Origin: Cryptomeria japonica
Taxonomy: Eukaryota > Streptophyta > Pinopsida > Cupressales > Cupressaceae
Assembly (NCBI RefSeq): GCF_030272615.1
Contig: NC_081415.1
Coordinates: 107,944,406 to 108,008,405, forward strand
Direction: 5' to 3'
Length of the DNA: 64,000 nt
The notes under the pieces are model-generated. The model was not told the origin of the DNA. It searched no databases and worked only from the letters and a program-made list of their open reading frames with translations. The position numbers were made by a program, and so were the translations under genes. Each line of letters opens with the position of its first letter. Position 1 is the first letter of the stretch. Of this stretch, positions 48,873 through 58,864 are shown piece after piece.

Positions 48873-48890
48873 TTTGTACTTAATAGCAAG

Positions 48891-50209
48891 GTGTTCTAAG
48901 GAAGATGTAGAAGACACAAAGAGACTATATAGTTGTTTCTCTAGTACAATTAGAGACTGAATCTGATTCAAAAATTCACAAGGCACCAAAGAAAGGTGAA
49001 TTCGCTAGAGTGATCCGAAAACCCCAATCCAATGGTGAAAAGGAGGAGCCAAAGAAGAAGGCAAGATCTGATCCTGTACTAGAAGATAAGACTAAGAAAG
49101 GAAAGAAGAAAAAATCTTATCTGGATGAGGCTATAAAATCCGGTAAGATGAAATCTTCTAAAATAGAGTATCATATTATTCCTCCTCTATCTACTCAGGA
49201 ATTAATTGATGAAATTATTAAAGATGGAAATTTGAAGAACATCCCTTTATATTATGTAAATATAGATGATAAGGATCAGAGGTAGATTGCAGAAGCTGCA
49301 ATTTTGTATATGGATGTGTTTAGTAAAACATTAATTGAATTAGAAAAATATCTTCCCAAATATTTGTACAACCTAATTGATGCTAGGAGAAAATTTGCTA
49401 GCCAAATGGACAAAGAAATAAAGGAGAGTGAACTAGTTAACCAATGCACCAGTATCACTATAGAGGAAATTGACATATTAATTTTGTTAGGAAATAAAAA
49501 GAAATTCAAAAGTAAGAAAAGGGTCAATAGTCTAATGGTTGGCCATGTTGAAGAAATAAAGAGAGAAACCAGTGAAATCTAGAAAAAGTTTCTTACAGAG
49601 AACCAACTTGTAGATACTATCTCTCAAAATGATGCCACTCAATCAAAAAATCCAATGGTAGCCAAAGTAAATAAAGAAGAGGATACTCAAGATGTTGGTG
49701 AACAACAAATTTTGGATTCTATTGAGAATGGGCCTGAAAATGAAAATGTTAAACCAACAGAAGCAGAAGATGGTGCACCAAGTGGTGACACCAGTGCATA
49801 GGAGGCACATAAAGAAGTTAAATCTAGACCTATTGAGGAAGAGAAGAAAGAAGAGGTGAAATAGGATGAACCAAATAAGGATAAGGGTAAGGGAATGTAG
49901 ACTCTTTTACTTATCGAAATTGACATCGCACAAACCCAAATCCTAAGGCGTTTTCCATAGTTCACTGTCAATTTTGATAAACCCTTCAATCAAATGTCTT
50001 CGATTGAGATAATGATAGCTGATGCTGCTCTTTAGGCACAAGCTATCCAAGAGTTAGCATAATTGGAATCTGAAGAGAAGAAACTCATTGAAAAATATTT
50101 TAAAGTTTTGGAATAGGTGGTACCATATCTACAACTTGATGCAAGTACCAATTTATCCGATAAGCTTCAAAATTTAATTGATCATATATCCACCCAATTT
50201 GATTCTAAC
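48891..50209 (+). pseudogene. Element D ORF2, 3' part
   Basis: It continues the reading cut at 33163. It starts out of clear frame, then from 49010 one frame runs to about 50209 with stops only (49283, 49580, 49799, 49862, 49898, 49958, 50033, 50060, 50114). Blocks: a Lys-rich basic linker (EEPKKKARSDPVLEDK), PPLSTQELIDEIIKDGNLK, a helical part with LIDARRKFASQMDKEIKESE and VGHVEEIKRETSEI, a Glu/Lys/Pro-rich linker, and a helical C-terminus. It resembles B ORF2 in its second half (DKLLDEITEEGKLKKISKLY; LMVGRVNEVAEETSNAW). Confidence 0.7.
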
Positions 50210-50215
50210 AATTGG

Positions 50216-50753
50216 TATCACCAAGAGTGCACTCAAGAATCAATGCGGACCACCAAGACAAATAAGACACAATCAAGAAACACCAACAAGCCCATTAGAA
50301 CCATCTGCAATAGTTGCACCAACACCACTTATACAAATCTTCATCGATCAACATGCTAACTCACAAGAACACTCAACAACAAAAAATCAGACTAGAAAGA
50401 TAGTTTACAAAGCACCAAATAATAAACCATCTAAACTAAAAATATACGTGAATATCCAAAACATTCTCCCAAATCTGCAACCAAAAATATGATCATACCG
50501 GAGCTCACTGGAGCAAATACCAAACTCTATCAATCATTGCATAGAAAGACTAAACTATAAACCAAATCAAATAATATGATCAAGCAATCTCCTGGGTCAC
50601 TAAAACCAATAAGGAATAAAGTACTCCAACATCCCAAATAGATAAACCATCAATATCATCTCAATGCAGTCACTAGAACACCAAACAACTCTCTATAACA
50701 CCAAAATAAAGGAATATGTTGACATCAGTGGCAAGCAACAACAATATCCAATA
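50216..50753 (-). repeat. Element G 3' LTR, part 2
   Basis: From ATCACCAAGAGTGCACTCAA on it matches G's 5' LTR from about 57026 to 57568. About 300 bases of LTR expected between 7629 and this point are missing. It ends CCAATA at 50753, where ACA would be expected. Confidence 0.78.
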
Positions 50754-50784
50754 ATCTCCCCCTTTGGCATTGATGTCAACATAT
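50714..50784 (-). promoter_or_regulatory. Element G PPT and flanking inverted repeat (17-bp arms)
   Basis: The PPT on the minus strand is CCAAAGGGGGAGAT (50754-50767). ATATGTTGACATCAGTG (50714-50730, LTR) and CATTGATGTCAACATAT (50768-50784, internal) pair at 16 of 17 positions. The longest and cleanest case in the window. Confidence 0.75.
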
Positions 50785-51110
50785 GAATGTGAAAATAATC
50801 AATACAAAGGAAACAACAAACTCCCCCTAAGATCATGCACACAAAGCTTCCAAAGATAAAGCAATTTTTCACATGACTCTCTCCCTCTTTGACAACAATG
50901 CCAAAGATAGAATACAAATTATACTTTCTCTCTCCCAAAACCCATGTTCTAAGAAGGAAAATATCCCCCTTAGGATAAAATCAATCCACTGATCATTTGA
51001 ACATTTGAACAACATACTGACTACTCCAGCTAAGTAGCAGCACCAACTCATTAACCCAAAAAAAATAGACAAGGCTTTGAAATTCACCAGATTGATGACT
51101 CTATGCATCT
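50785..51110. other. Element G 3' untranslated region
   Basis: It contains CTCCCCCTAAG, CTCTCTCCCTCTTTGACAACAATGCCAAAGA and TATCCCCCTTAGG (plus), i.e. spare PPT-like tracts on the minus strand, as in A and E. No ORF. Confidence 0.5.
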
Positions 51111-52729
51111 AGTTTTCAACAGGAGGGGCAGAGACCCCTAAATTGTCTCTTAAATAGACAAATGTATCTATAGGCAAAGGCTTAGTAAAATATTTACAAT
51201 CTGATCCTTTGTAGATACTTATTCCATGTTGACTTCTTCATTGCTGATCTTCTCCCTCAAGAAATGATACTTTATAGACACATGCTTTATTTTAAAATGC
51301 AACACTGGATTCTTTGAAATATTTATATCACTTAAACTATCACAATATATAATAGTATGGTCATCATCAATTACTCTGATATCCTTGAACATCTACTTCA
51401 TCCAAACTACCTAAGTACAGTTATTAGTAGCAGCAATATATTCAGCTTCTGTAGTAGATAAGGATACAACATCTTGTTTCTTACTGGACTATGAAATCAA
51501 CTTCTTTCCCAAAAAGAATACTCCACCAGTGGTGCTCTTTCAGTCATAAACATCACTAGCCCAATCAACATCAGTGTAAGAACACAACAACAAATCATCA
51601 TCCTTCAGATACCATAAGACATAGTCAACAATCCACCAACCATAGATCTATACAAAGTCTGATTAACTTTTTGAGATTCGTCATTTTTAGATAACTTGCA
51701 TCCAATCCTAAAAAGAATTCCATTTCACCTATCATAGACATGTCAAATTCCTTTTGCATATCATCAGCAAACTTCATTCTCAAATCATCATTACCGCAAA
51801 AAATGATATCATCAACAAAGACTTCAATAATCAAAATGTTATCATTCTCAATTTTGAAATATAAATTACTATCAACTGTATCTTTACAAAATCCCAATTT
51901 CAACAAATACTTATCTAGTCTAGCATAGCAGGATCTAGGGCTTGCTTCAGTCCATATAGAGATTTCTTCAATTTGCACACCATATCAACTTCATTTGATA
52001 AATAAAATCCATTCAGTTTCTCAATGTAAACTTCCTCCTCAAGATCACCATTCCAAAAGGCTGATATACCTTGAAATTCTTATAAGTAGGATATGTAAGA
52101 AACAATCTGACAACTTCAATTCTGGCTATAGGAGCAAAGGTTTCTTCATAGTCAATACCTTCCATCTAAGAACATTTTTTACATACCAATCTTTCTTTGT
52201 TTCTAACAACTTCACATGCTTCATTCAGTTTATTCTAGAACACCCATTTAGTACTAATCACATTCTTGTCTTTAGGCCTCAAAACAAGCTACCAAGTTTT
52301 ATTCTTTTCAGTCTGATTCAGCTCTACTTCCATCGCTTTTAACCAATTTTCATTCTTACATGCTTCTACAACATCCTTAGGTTCAATATTTGAAATCAAA
52401 CATATCTCTTCAGCAACAATCATTCTCCTAGTCACTACACCTTTATTCTTGTCACGAATAATTTTATTTTCTAAATTATTCAATTTTACATACTTTGGTG
52501 TCTTCTGATTGTTCTGATTTTGAGGTCCTTGCATTTGTTCATCAATAGTAGAAATATTTGGATTACCTGTCTCCATTGAATCAATCTATTTCAAGATCTC
52601 AGTCTACACAAGCTTAGGAATATCTTCATCATCAAAATCTTAAATGCATGCTCTGATCTACTTTCCAAGACACTCATCCACCTTCACATTTGTGCTCTCA
52701 ACCATCTTCTTTAATCTCTTGTTGTAGCA
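51111..52729 (-). pseudogene. Element G reverse transcriptase and RNase H with internal deletions
   Basis: Minus strand: linker IRDKNKGVVTRRMIVAEEI (52470-52410), decayed RT start (52340-51990), then WTEASPRSCYARLDKYLLKL and [20 protein letters not shown] (51978-51760). Just after EFDMSMIGEMEFFLGL the sequence jumps to a motif that belongs tens of codons further (KMTNLKKLIRLC), and a second jump after LVDC lands in a decayed RNase H (51600-51111). So parts of the RT thumb/connection and RNase H are deleted. FVDD remains. Confidence 0.75.
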
Positions 52730-54620
52730 CTAATAGGCCTTTCTCTTAGTAGAATATCCCAAGAAAATTCCTTCATCATATCTTGCATCAAACTTTTCTA
52801 TATCCTCATCTCTCTTGATATAACATTTACTTCCAAAAAAATTGAAATGTTTGACTATAGGAATATAAGGAATCTTATTGAAATCACCTTTAATATGCAT
52901 CCGGTTGAATGTGTAAATAGTAGTACTAATAGCTTCTCTCCAAAATATTTGTGCAACATTTCCTATCAACACAGTCCTTGCAACATCTAAGATAGTTTTG
53001 TTCTTCCTTTCTGTCATGATTGAGAAGTAGGGTACTTGCAGCTACAACACAAACACTTAATACATCATTACAAGCATGGTTATCAAATTGAAACCAAAGG
53101 AAATATAAACCATGACAAAGTGACCTATCGCCTCCTAAGAGATGTGAGTGTATATTTTCTCTCAGATCTAGATGAGCAATCCCAGTGACTTGACTACACC
53201 AAGATGGAGAATTTAAAATGATATGATGTGCAAGCTAGATAAATGCATGATTAAACTAGATTGATCCAAGAAGTTAATTATGCTAATGGTATGCATGATT
53301 ATGCTAAATTATAGATTCAATTAAGCTAGATGAGAGATTTATTGTGCTATATGACTAAGCAATTATACTAGAAGATGATCAAGTTAAGATAGATCTAAGA
53401 TGCAATTGCCTATAATAACAATGCTTAAATGATATGAAAGAATGGATATGCCTATAATAACAATGCTTGAAATGGGATGAGATGGGATGTGCTTATAATA
53501 ACAATACTTGAAATGAGATTAGATGGGATCTTCCTATAATTACAATTCTTGAGATGATATAAGATGTGATCCATTGTGCTCCAAAGTGGGGGATAGTAAT
53601 TGGATTTACAAGGCCTGAGGTGAGGTGGCAAGAATCAATGATCAAGATTGAGTTTGAAGATATCAAGGGTCAAATTGAATGAGGTTGGAGAATAGGTTGG
53701 AGGGAGAGACACTTGTGATCTCTATGGTGACAAGTGTTAAGGAATCTTGCTCACATGAGGGAAAGTGTCTAAGGGAGGAGACATGTGGCATAAGTGCCAT
53801 GTGTCTCAAGGGGAGAATATTGAACCCATAGGAGGTTAGGATAAGGAGGTTAGGATGAGGAGGTTAGGATGGGGTTAGCTAAACCCAAGATTAGGTGGAA
53901 TGGGTTAGGTTAGGGGGTGGTTAGGTTAGGTGGTTAGAAGTGAGGAGGCATGTGGAAAATTTAATTTAAAAATTCAAATAATAGGAAAAGGCTAATTAAC
54001 TTTCAACAACTCATAAATTGATTTGTTCTAATTAATTAGGGGATTAGAAGAAATGAATCAAATGGGGGGAGGATCAATTAATTCAGATTAATTAATCAAA
54101 AGGGACTATTGAAATGAATAAATCCTTAGATTTATTAATAATTAGATGAATGGGAAATTTAATAAAATTGCTAATGAATTCAATTAAATTGGGAAGGGGG
54201 ATTAATTAAATAAGTGCTTATTTAATTAATTATCTTCAGATCATTTTTAGGTGTATACACTTTCAACAACTCCATTATGCTAAGGGGTTCTAAGAGCAAA
54301 TAATTGCCTTCTAATTCCATTCCTCTCACAAAATGTATCAAACTCTCCTTATGTAAATTCTCCTCCTCTTTCAAATCTCAGGCATTTCAGCTTCAATCAT
54401 GTCTCAATCTCCACTCGGGCTTTGAATATCTTGAATTTCTCTGACATTTCTGATTTCTCCCTTAGAAAGGTTACCCACATCATCCTTGAATAATCATCAA
54501 TCGACAACATAAAATATCTCTCTCCCTACATGCTTCTCACTCTAGTAGGACCACATAAGTCAGTTTGAACAAGATCTAGCAATCCATTAGATGAATATAG
54601 CTTACTCTTGAATAAAAAAT
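52730..54620 (-). pseudogene. Element G integrase, split by solo LTR L
   Basis: The first half (54620-54265) is decayed but shows a VSLREKSE-type stretch and the NGVVE motif with the catalytic Glu. Solo LTR L then separates it from RKNKTILDVARTVLIG (53008 on), REAISTTIYTFNRMHIKGD and FDARYDEGIFLGYSTKRKAY to 52730. L's TSD CTTTC duplicates the bases at the Glu-Arg junction. Confidence 0.75.
53012..54259. repeat. Solo LTR L (1,248 bp) inserted in element G
   Basis: It is flanked by CTTTC on both sides (53007-53011, 54260-54264), starts TGTCATGATTG and ends GGTGTATACA, with no internal region. Near the right end is a perfect palindrome of 14-bp arms (54201-54214 and 54217-54230). Its middle has GCTTATAATAACAATACTTG-type repeats (53410-53560) and an AGGAGGTTAGGAT repeat (about 53830-53890). 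Its end and AT-rich 3' quarter resemble solo LTR K. No gene. Confidence 0.78.
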
Positions 54621-55314
54621 TTATTTGCTTTCACATTTGACATTCCTTACATACCAGATTAGTAGGCTTCACAATCTTAGGCAAATCTCTAACAACTTGA
54701 GTAGAACTTATCTTTACCATGTAGTCAAAGTTAACATGACACATTCTTCTATGCCATAACCAACTTTCATCAATTTGAGCAATCAAACAACTTTTCTCAT
54801 AAGAAATCAAGTGAAACATATTACCTTTAGTTTTAGTACCTAATGCAATCTCTATACTAGAGGCATTTAGGATCTTACATTTACCATTCTTGAATTGCAA
54901 ATCATATCCCTTGTCAAGGTTCATCTATCCAACACTCAAAATATTATGTTTCAAACCTTGAACATATAAGACATCATCAGTAGTATGCTTACCATTGAAA
55001 GATATAGAACCTCTACCATGAATCATACAAGCTTTGTCATCTCCAAATCTCACTATTCCATCATCACACCTTTCCATACTTACAAATTTTCTTTTATCAC
55101 CAGTCATATGATGTGAACAATAGTTTTCAATCACCCATTCATCTTTCTCTTCAATCTTAGTTGTTAAAGATTTCTCCTCAATAATGCAGCTTGTAGGATT
55201 TATTGATACCAGATCATCTTCCTTGATAGAAATAAATACAAATTCTTCTTCTAAATTTCCATTCTCTGCTTCCTCATCTGCTACACCTTCATCAGTAGAA
55301 TAATATCATCTCTT
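54621..55314 (-). pseudogene. Element G protease and gag-pre-integrase
   Basis: The gag-pre-integrase (54924-54631) reads KSCLIAQIDESWLWHRRMCH and NLVCKECQM. The protease region (55134-54925) keeps SHHMTGDKRKF and VRFGDDKACMIHGRGSISFN, but the catalytic Asp-Ser-Gly is Glu-Asn-Tyr (codons at 55120-55128). A stop or shift separates gag from protease near 55310. Confidence 0.82.
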
Positions 55315-56304
55315 CTAATTTTTGTACTTTTGGTAGGGCTTATAGGACTTATCATACCTATCATGCTTCTCATATCTATCATTCTTATCAAATTTGTCAT
55401 TCCTTTCAAATTTATCATGTTTATCATATCTAGACACACTCTCAGGACAACTTGAAGAAAAATTTCCTATCTTATTACAAGATAAACATTTCAAAGGTAA
55501 ATTTTCATCATACTTACTGACTCCTTTAGGCAATCTCTGAGCAATAAGGGCTTCAAGCTCATCAAATTCTCTTTCTTGCTCTTCCATCTCTCTCTTCTCT
55601 CTTTCAAATCTTGATACCCAACAAGAACTTTCTTCTAGATCATACTTCTTCTTTCTGGATACAAAGGTTCTGAATGCAATCTTAGATTTCCCATGTGATT
55701 CTCCAAATTCTCTCAAATCAAATACAGTAAGCTTTCCAACTAACATGTCTTTGGGCACTATATTCACACTCCAAATCTCATCAATAGCAACTACCTTATG
55801 TTTGTAAGTAGGAGGAAAGGATCTCAACACCTTAGCAACTATCTCATCTTATTAAAGGGTTCCACCAACACATCTTATATCCATGACAAGATCATTCACC
55901 TTAGCCATAAAGGTTGATATATTTTCATCTTCTCCCATCTTCAAGGCTTCATACTTTCCTTTCAAGCTCTGCAACTTAGAAACTTTAACTTGCGCATCAC
56001 CTTCATATATGGTTTCCGGATTCTTCAAGATGTCATGTGTAGTCTGGAACCCCATCACATTAGTCATCTCCAAATTAGTCAAGGAACTCAACAATGCTTC
56101 CTTAGCTCTTATGTTATGTTTAGCATCTAGGTTGATCTCAAGAATAGTAACTGGTCCATTCTGAGGAACATTATAAACATTCTTTGTAATCTTCCAATAC
56201 TCTTCTCCAAGACAGTTCAGGTGAACTTCCATCCAGTCCTTCCAAATAGTATAATTGCTTCCATAATATCTAAGACTCTCCTTCTTAAATGCATAAGTTG
56301 CCAT
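55315..56304 (-). pseudogene. Element G gag
   Basis: ATG at 56304 (MATYAFKKESLRYYGSNYTI) is the family start. One frame runs to about 55852 (KEALLSSLTNLEMTNVMGF, GEDENISTFMAKVNDLVMDI), then after a stop at about 55852 continues 55830-55315 with MLRSFPPTYKHKVVAIDE, the degenerate knuckle CLSCNKIGNFSSSC (about 55480-55440) in which His is Asn, and an odd run of Asp/Lys/Arg/Tyr repeats (DKFERNDKFDKNDRYEKHDR). Gag without a working knuckle would be defective. Confidence 0.82.
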
Positions 56305-56320
56305 CTTGGATTTCCTCAAG

Positions 56321-57570
56321 CAGCAACAATAAAGATAAACACAATAGAACCAACACACATAACACCAAGATTTTGATGTGGAAAACCTAGTTAAGGGAAA
56401 AACCATGGTGGGAACCTACCCATAATAAGATGATACTCTGTAGTAGTATGTGTAAATATTACAATGGAGAATGCACATGCATTCAAGCACACTTCCTAGA
56501 GTTCACTGCTAAGAGTAAGATGACCTAGAAGGCTCCAACCCTTAGAGAAGGCTCATTACCTTACAATAAGATTCAAACTACAATTTAGATTATATGAACT
56601 GCAAATATAGCATCTTCTTATGCTCAATGATAGTTTTGGTTAAGCACATTTGTCGGCCCTACAACAATCTTTTCTCTATACACCACACTAAAGGATAAAT
56701 TCTCTTAAGAAACACATACAACACTCTTTGATAATGCAAAAATATTACTAATACCTAAATTACATGACTATACCACCTATTTATACAATTCATCAACCTT
56801 GACTACAAGGTCAGCCAAACCATCAATGCTTAATAAAAAAATCATATCATGCGATACATACATGAACCACCAAACCAATATAATGATATAAAAGGTATAA
56901 CATATACCTAAATCAAATCTCCAAACATGCATCACCACCAAAAATCTTACCAAGATCAACCGCGATACACTACACCACCAAGAATACTGCATAACATAAA
57001 GAATATCACCGAAATAGAAAAATCACCAAGAATGCGCACAAGAATCAATGTAGACCACCAAGACAAATAGGAAACCATAAGAAAACACCAAAAAGTACAT
57101 TAGAACCATCTGTAATAGCTGCATCAACACCACTTATGCAAATCTTCATCAATCAACATGCTAACTCACAAGAACACTCAATAGAAGCAATTTGGACTAG
57201 AAAGATAGCTTATAAAGCACCAAATCGCAAACCATCTAAATTAAAGATACACATGAACATCCAAAAAATTCTACCAAATACGCAACCAAAAATATGATCA
57301 TACCGGAGCTCACCGGAGCAAATACCAAACTCTCCCAACCATTGCATAGAAAGACTAAACTATAAACCGGATCAAATAATATGATCAAGAAATCTCCTGG
57401 AACACTAAAACCAATAAGGAATAAAGTACTCTAGAATCCCAAATAGATAAACCATCAATATCAGCTCATTGCAATCATCGAAACACCAAACAACTCTCTG
57501 CAACACCAAAATAATGGAATATGTTGACATCAATGATAACAACATATCCTAGAAGCAACAATATTGAACA
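56321..57570 (-). repeat. Element G 5' LTR (1,250 bp, terminal part and PBS deleted)
   Basis: It begins at CAGCAACAATAAAGATAAAC, equal to 7227 in the 3' LTR, so the last ~85 bases of the LTR (minus sense) and the PBS are gone. It carries GGGAAAAACCATGGTGGGAA (56396-56415), and ends ATATTGAACA at 57570, followed by ATGGG. Confidence 0.82.
56777..56785 (-). promoter_or_regulatory. TATA-like promoter site in element G LTR
   Basis: TATAAATAG on the minus strand, in a position comparable to the TATA sites of the B and I LTRs. Confidence 0.45.
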
Positions 57571-57575
57571 ATGGG

Positions 57576-57633
57576 TCCTTTAATAATAGGAGAGGTGGTC
57601 AAGGCTGTTGGCCATTTGATGGAATTGATTATG
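57576..57633 (-). pseudogene. Displaced piece of the same Ty3/Gypsy pol (RT/RNase H link)
   Basis: On the minus strand this reads ALTTSPIIKGP, the usual motif at the end of Gypsy reverse transcriptase just before RNase H. The left remnant at 7135 resumes with the expected following motif (PFNIHADAS). The two pieces are separated by about 50 kb, all of element G with its nested insertions. The 5-bp flanks agree with one transition (ATAGG at 7136-7140, ATGGG at 57571-57575). The piece is cut on its other side at 57634 by element I. Confidence 0.75.
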
Positions 57634-58806
57634 TGTTGTATTGATGTTTTGTCATTGATGACGACACTAGTTGTTTGGAAGCTTTACCGACACCCTTCTG
57701 TTCCTGGTAGGATGAGTGGTTTCTGGTTAACTTGGATTCGACATGATCTGGTAGGCTCTAGTATAGTTTGGTGATGGAATTGGCTTGTTCATGATACTCA
57801 TGCTCATATTTGGTCAGTTGGTTTTGGTCTAATGGTTGGATGCTATCTTGTTTGCTTAGAAGCTTGGTTTTTGGTTCCAGCGAGGGTTTTACCAGTAGAG
57901 CTTTTGGTGAAGATCTTCTATGAATTACATAAGTGGTGTTGGTGTAGCTTCTGGTGGAGTTTCAGGATGGTGTTGGTGATCATGTTCGACACTTGGAGGA
58001 TGGAGATCATTTCTAAAGCGTGCAGACCTATATTGGGTCCTGATTGATGTAGGTTATGGAACAACTTTAATGAAACATGTGGATAAGACCTATTGATATA
58101 TTTTTGAGATGTCTTATGTGTTAATATTATTTGTTTGGCTTAAGGTCAACATGGTTTGTAATTATGTAATTGGTTTATTGTTTGATGGATGACCTGATTG
58201 TTCATGGTCGAGGGTTTTGTATAAATAGATGTAAGATCTCATTGTAGATCATCATGGTTATTGTTATAGGTCATGGTCAAGGAATGTAATGTGCGAATAA
58301 TGTAATATCATTCAGACAGAGGAGTTAGTCGATCATTGGAGATTGAATTGGGTTTATGTAAGAGGATTTAGTCCTTTGGTATTGAGCTTAACCAGAACTG
58401 TACTCAGGCATATGAGATGCTATATTTTGTAGTTCAACACTTCTCTGGAATTGTAGTATGGATTTATATGTAGTCAATGAGGCTCCTTTTGTGATGAGAA
58501 ATGTGCTTTAGGTTGTTGGCCTTCCTACAAGTGTTGGCCCCTCAATTGCAATTCCCATACTTACTGTAGAAGTATTATCTAACTGTGGGTAGGCTTCCCA
58601 CCATAGTTTTTCCCCTTTACCGGTTTTTCCACGAACAAATCTTGGTGTTATGTGGATGGTATTTATTCTATGATTATTTTTTATGCTTAATTGGTTTATC
58701 TTCTATTATAGTATTAAAGATTAAATTTCTAATGGTGCCGGTAATCTATGACAAATGATTCACCCCCCCCTCTCAATTTTCTTCCATTTATTTGAACTAT
58801 CTAACA
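57634..58806 (+). repeat. Element I 5' LTR (1,173 bp)
   Basis: It starts TGTTGTATTGATGTTTTGTC with CATTGATGACGAC, and ends TATCTAACA. It contains CCACCATAGTTTTTCCCC and TTTTTCCACG (58599-58634) and TGATTCACCCCCCCCTCTCA (58756-58775). Confidence 0.9.
58220..58229 (+). promoter_or_regulatory. TATA-like promoter site in element I LTR
   Basis: TATAAATAGA followed by GATCTCATTGTAGATC, similar to the stretch after the TATA-like site of B. Confidence 0.55.
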
Positions 58807-58808
58807 AT

Positions 58809-58820
58809 TGGTATCAGAGC
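58809..58820 (+). promoter_or_regulatory. Element I primer-binding site
   Basis: TGGTATCAGAGC, two bases after the LTR. Confidence 0.92.
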
Positions 58821-58864
58821 TTTGGTCCTCTCTATAAAAAGCTTAACCACTCAAGGAAGATCCT

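Larger units (their letters stand above)
33164..48885 (+). mobile_element. Element E: Copia LTR retrotransposon, plus strand
   Basis: E is inserted in D ORF2. The 5' LTR is 33164-34647, PBS 34650, one gag-pol frame 34712-38922, PPT 39276, and the 3' LTR 39288-40775 plus 48878-48885, split by element F. The TSD is GAAAG (33159-33163) and GCAAG (48886-48890), one mismatch. The LTRs look about 97% identical over their first 85-90 bases. Confidence 0.88.
7630..50215 (+). mobile_element. Element D: pol-less LTR element with ORF1 and ORF2
   Basis: D is inserted in G's 3' LTR. Its 5' LTR is 7630-8486 plus 30059-30161 (split by C), its PBS is at 30164, ORF1 at 30230-31383, and ORF2 at 31771-33163 and 48891-50209 (split by E). 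I found no protease, integrase, RT or RNase H. The 3' LTR and about 300 bp of G's LTR are missing at the right edge, where the join is near 50197-50215, so no TSD can be shown. D is a relative of B and F, and more decayed than they are. Confidence 0.7.
7141..57570 (-). mobile_element. Element G: Copia LTR retrotransposon hosting most of the stack
   Basis: G is the outer element of the stack. In plus coordinates its 3' LTR is 7141-7629 plus 50216-50753, its PPT is at 50754, its internal region (minus strand gag, protease, integrase, RT, RNase H) is 50768-56320, and its 5' LTR is 56321-57570. The flanking TSD is ATAGG/ATGGG. D is inserted in the 3' LTR and solo LTR L in the integrase. The last bases of the 5' LTR and the PBS have been deleted, and the RT region has internal deletions, so G is dead. 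Without insertions it would be about 7.5 kb. Confidence 0.8.
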
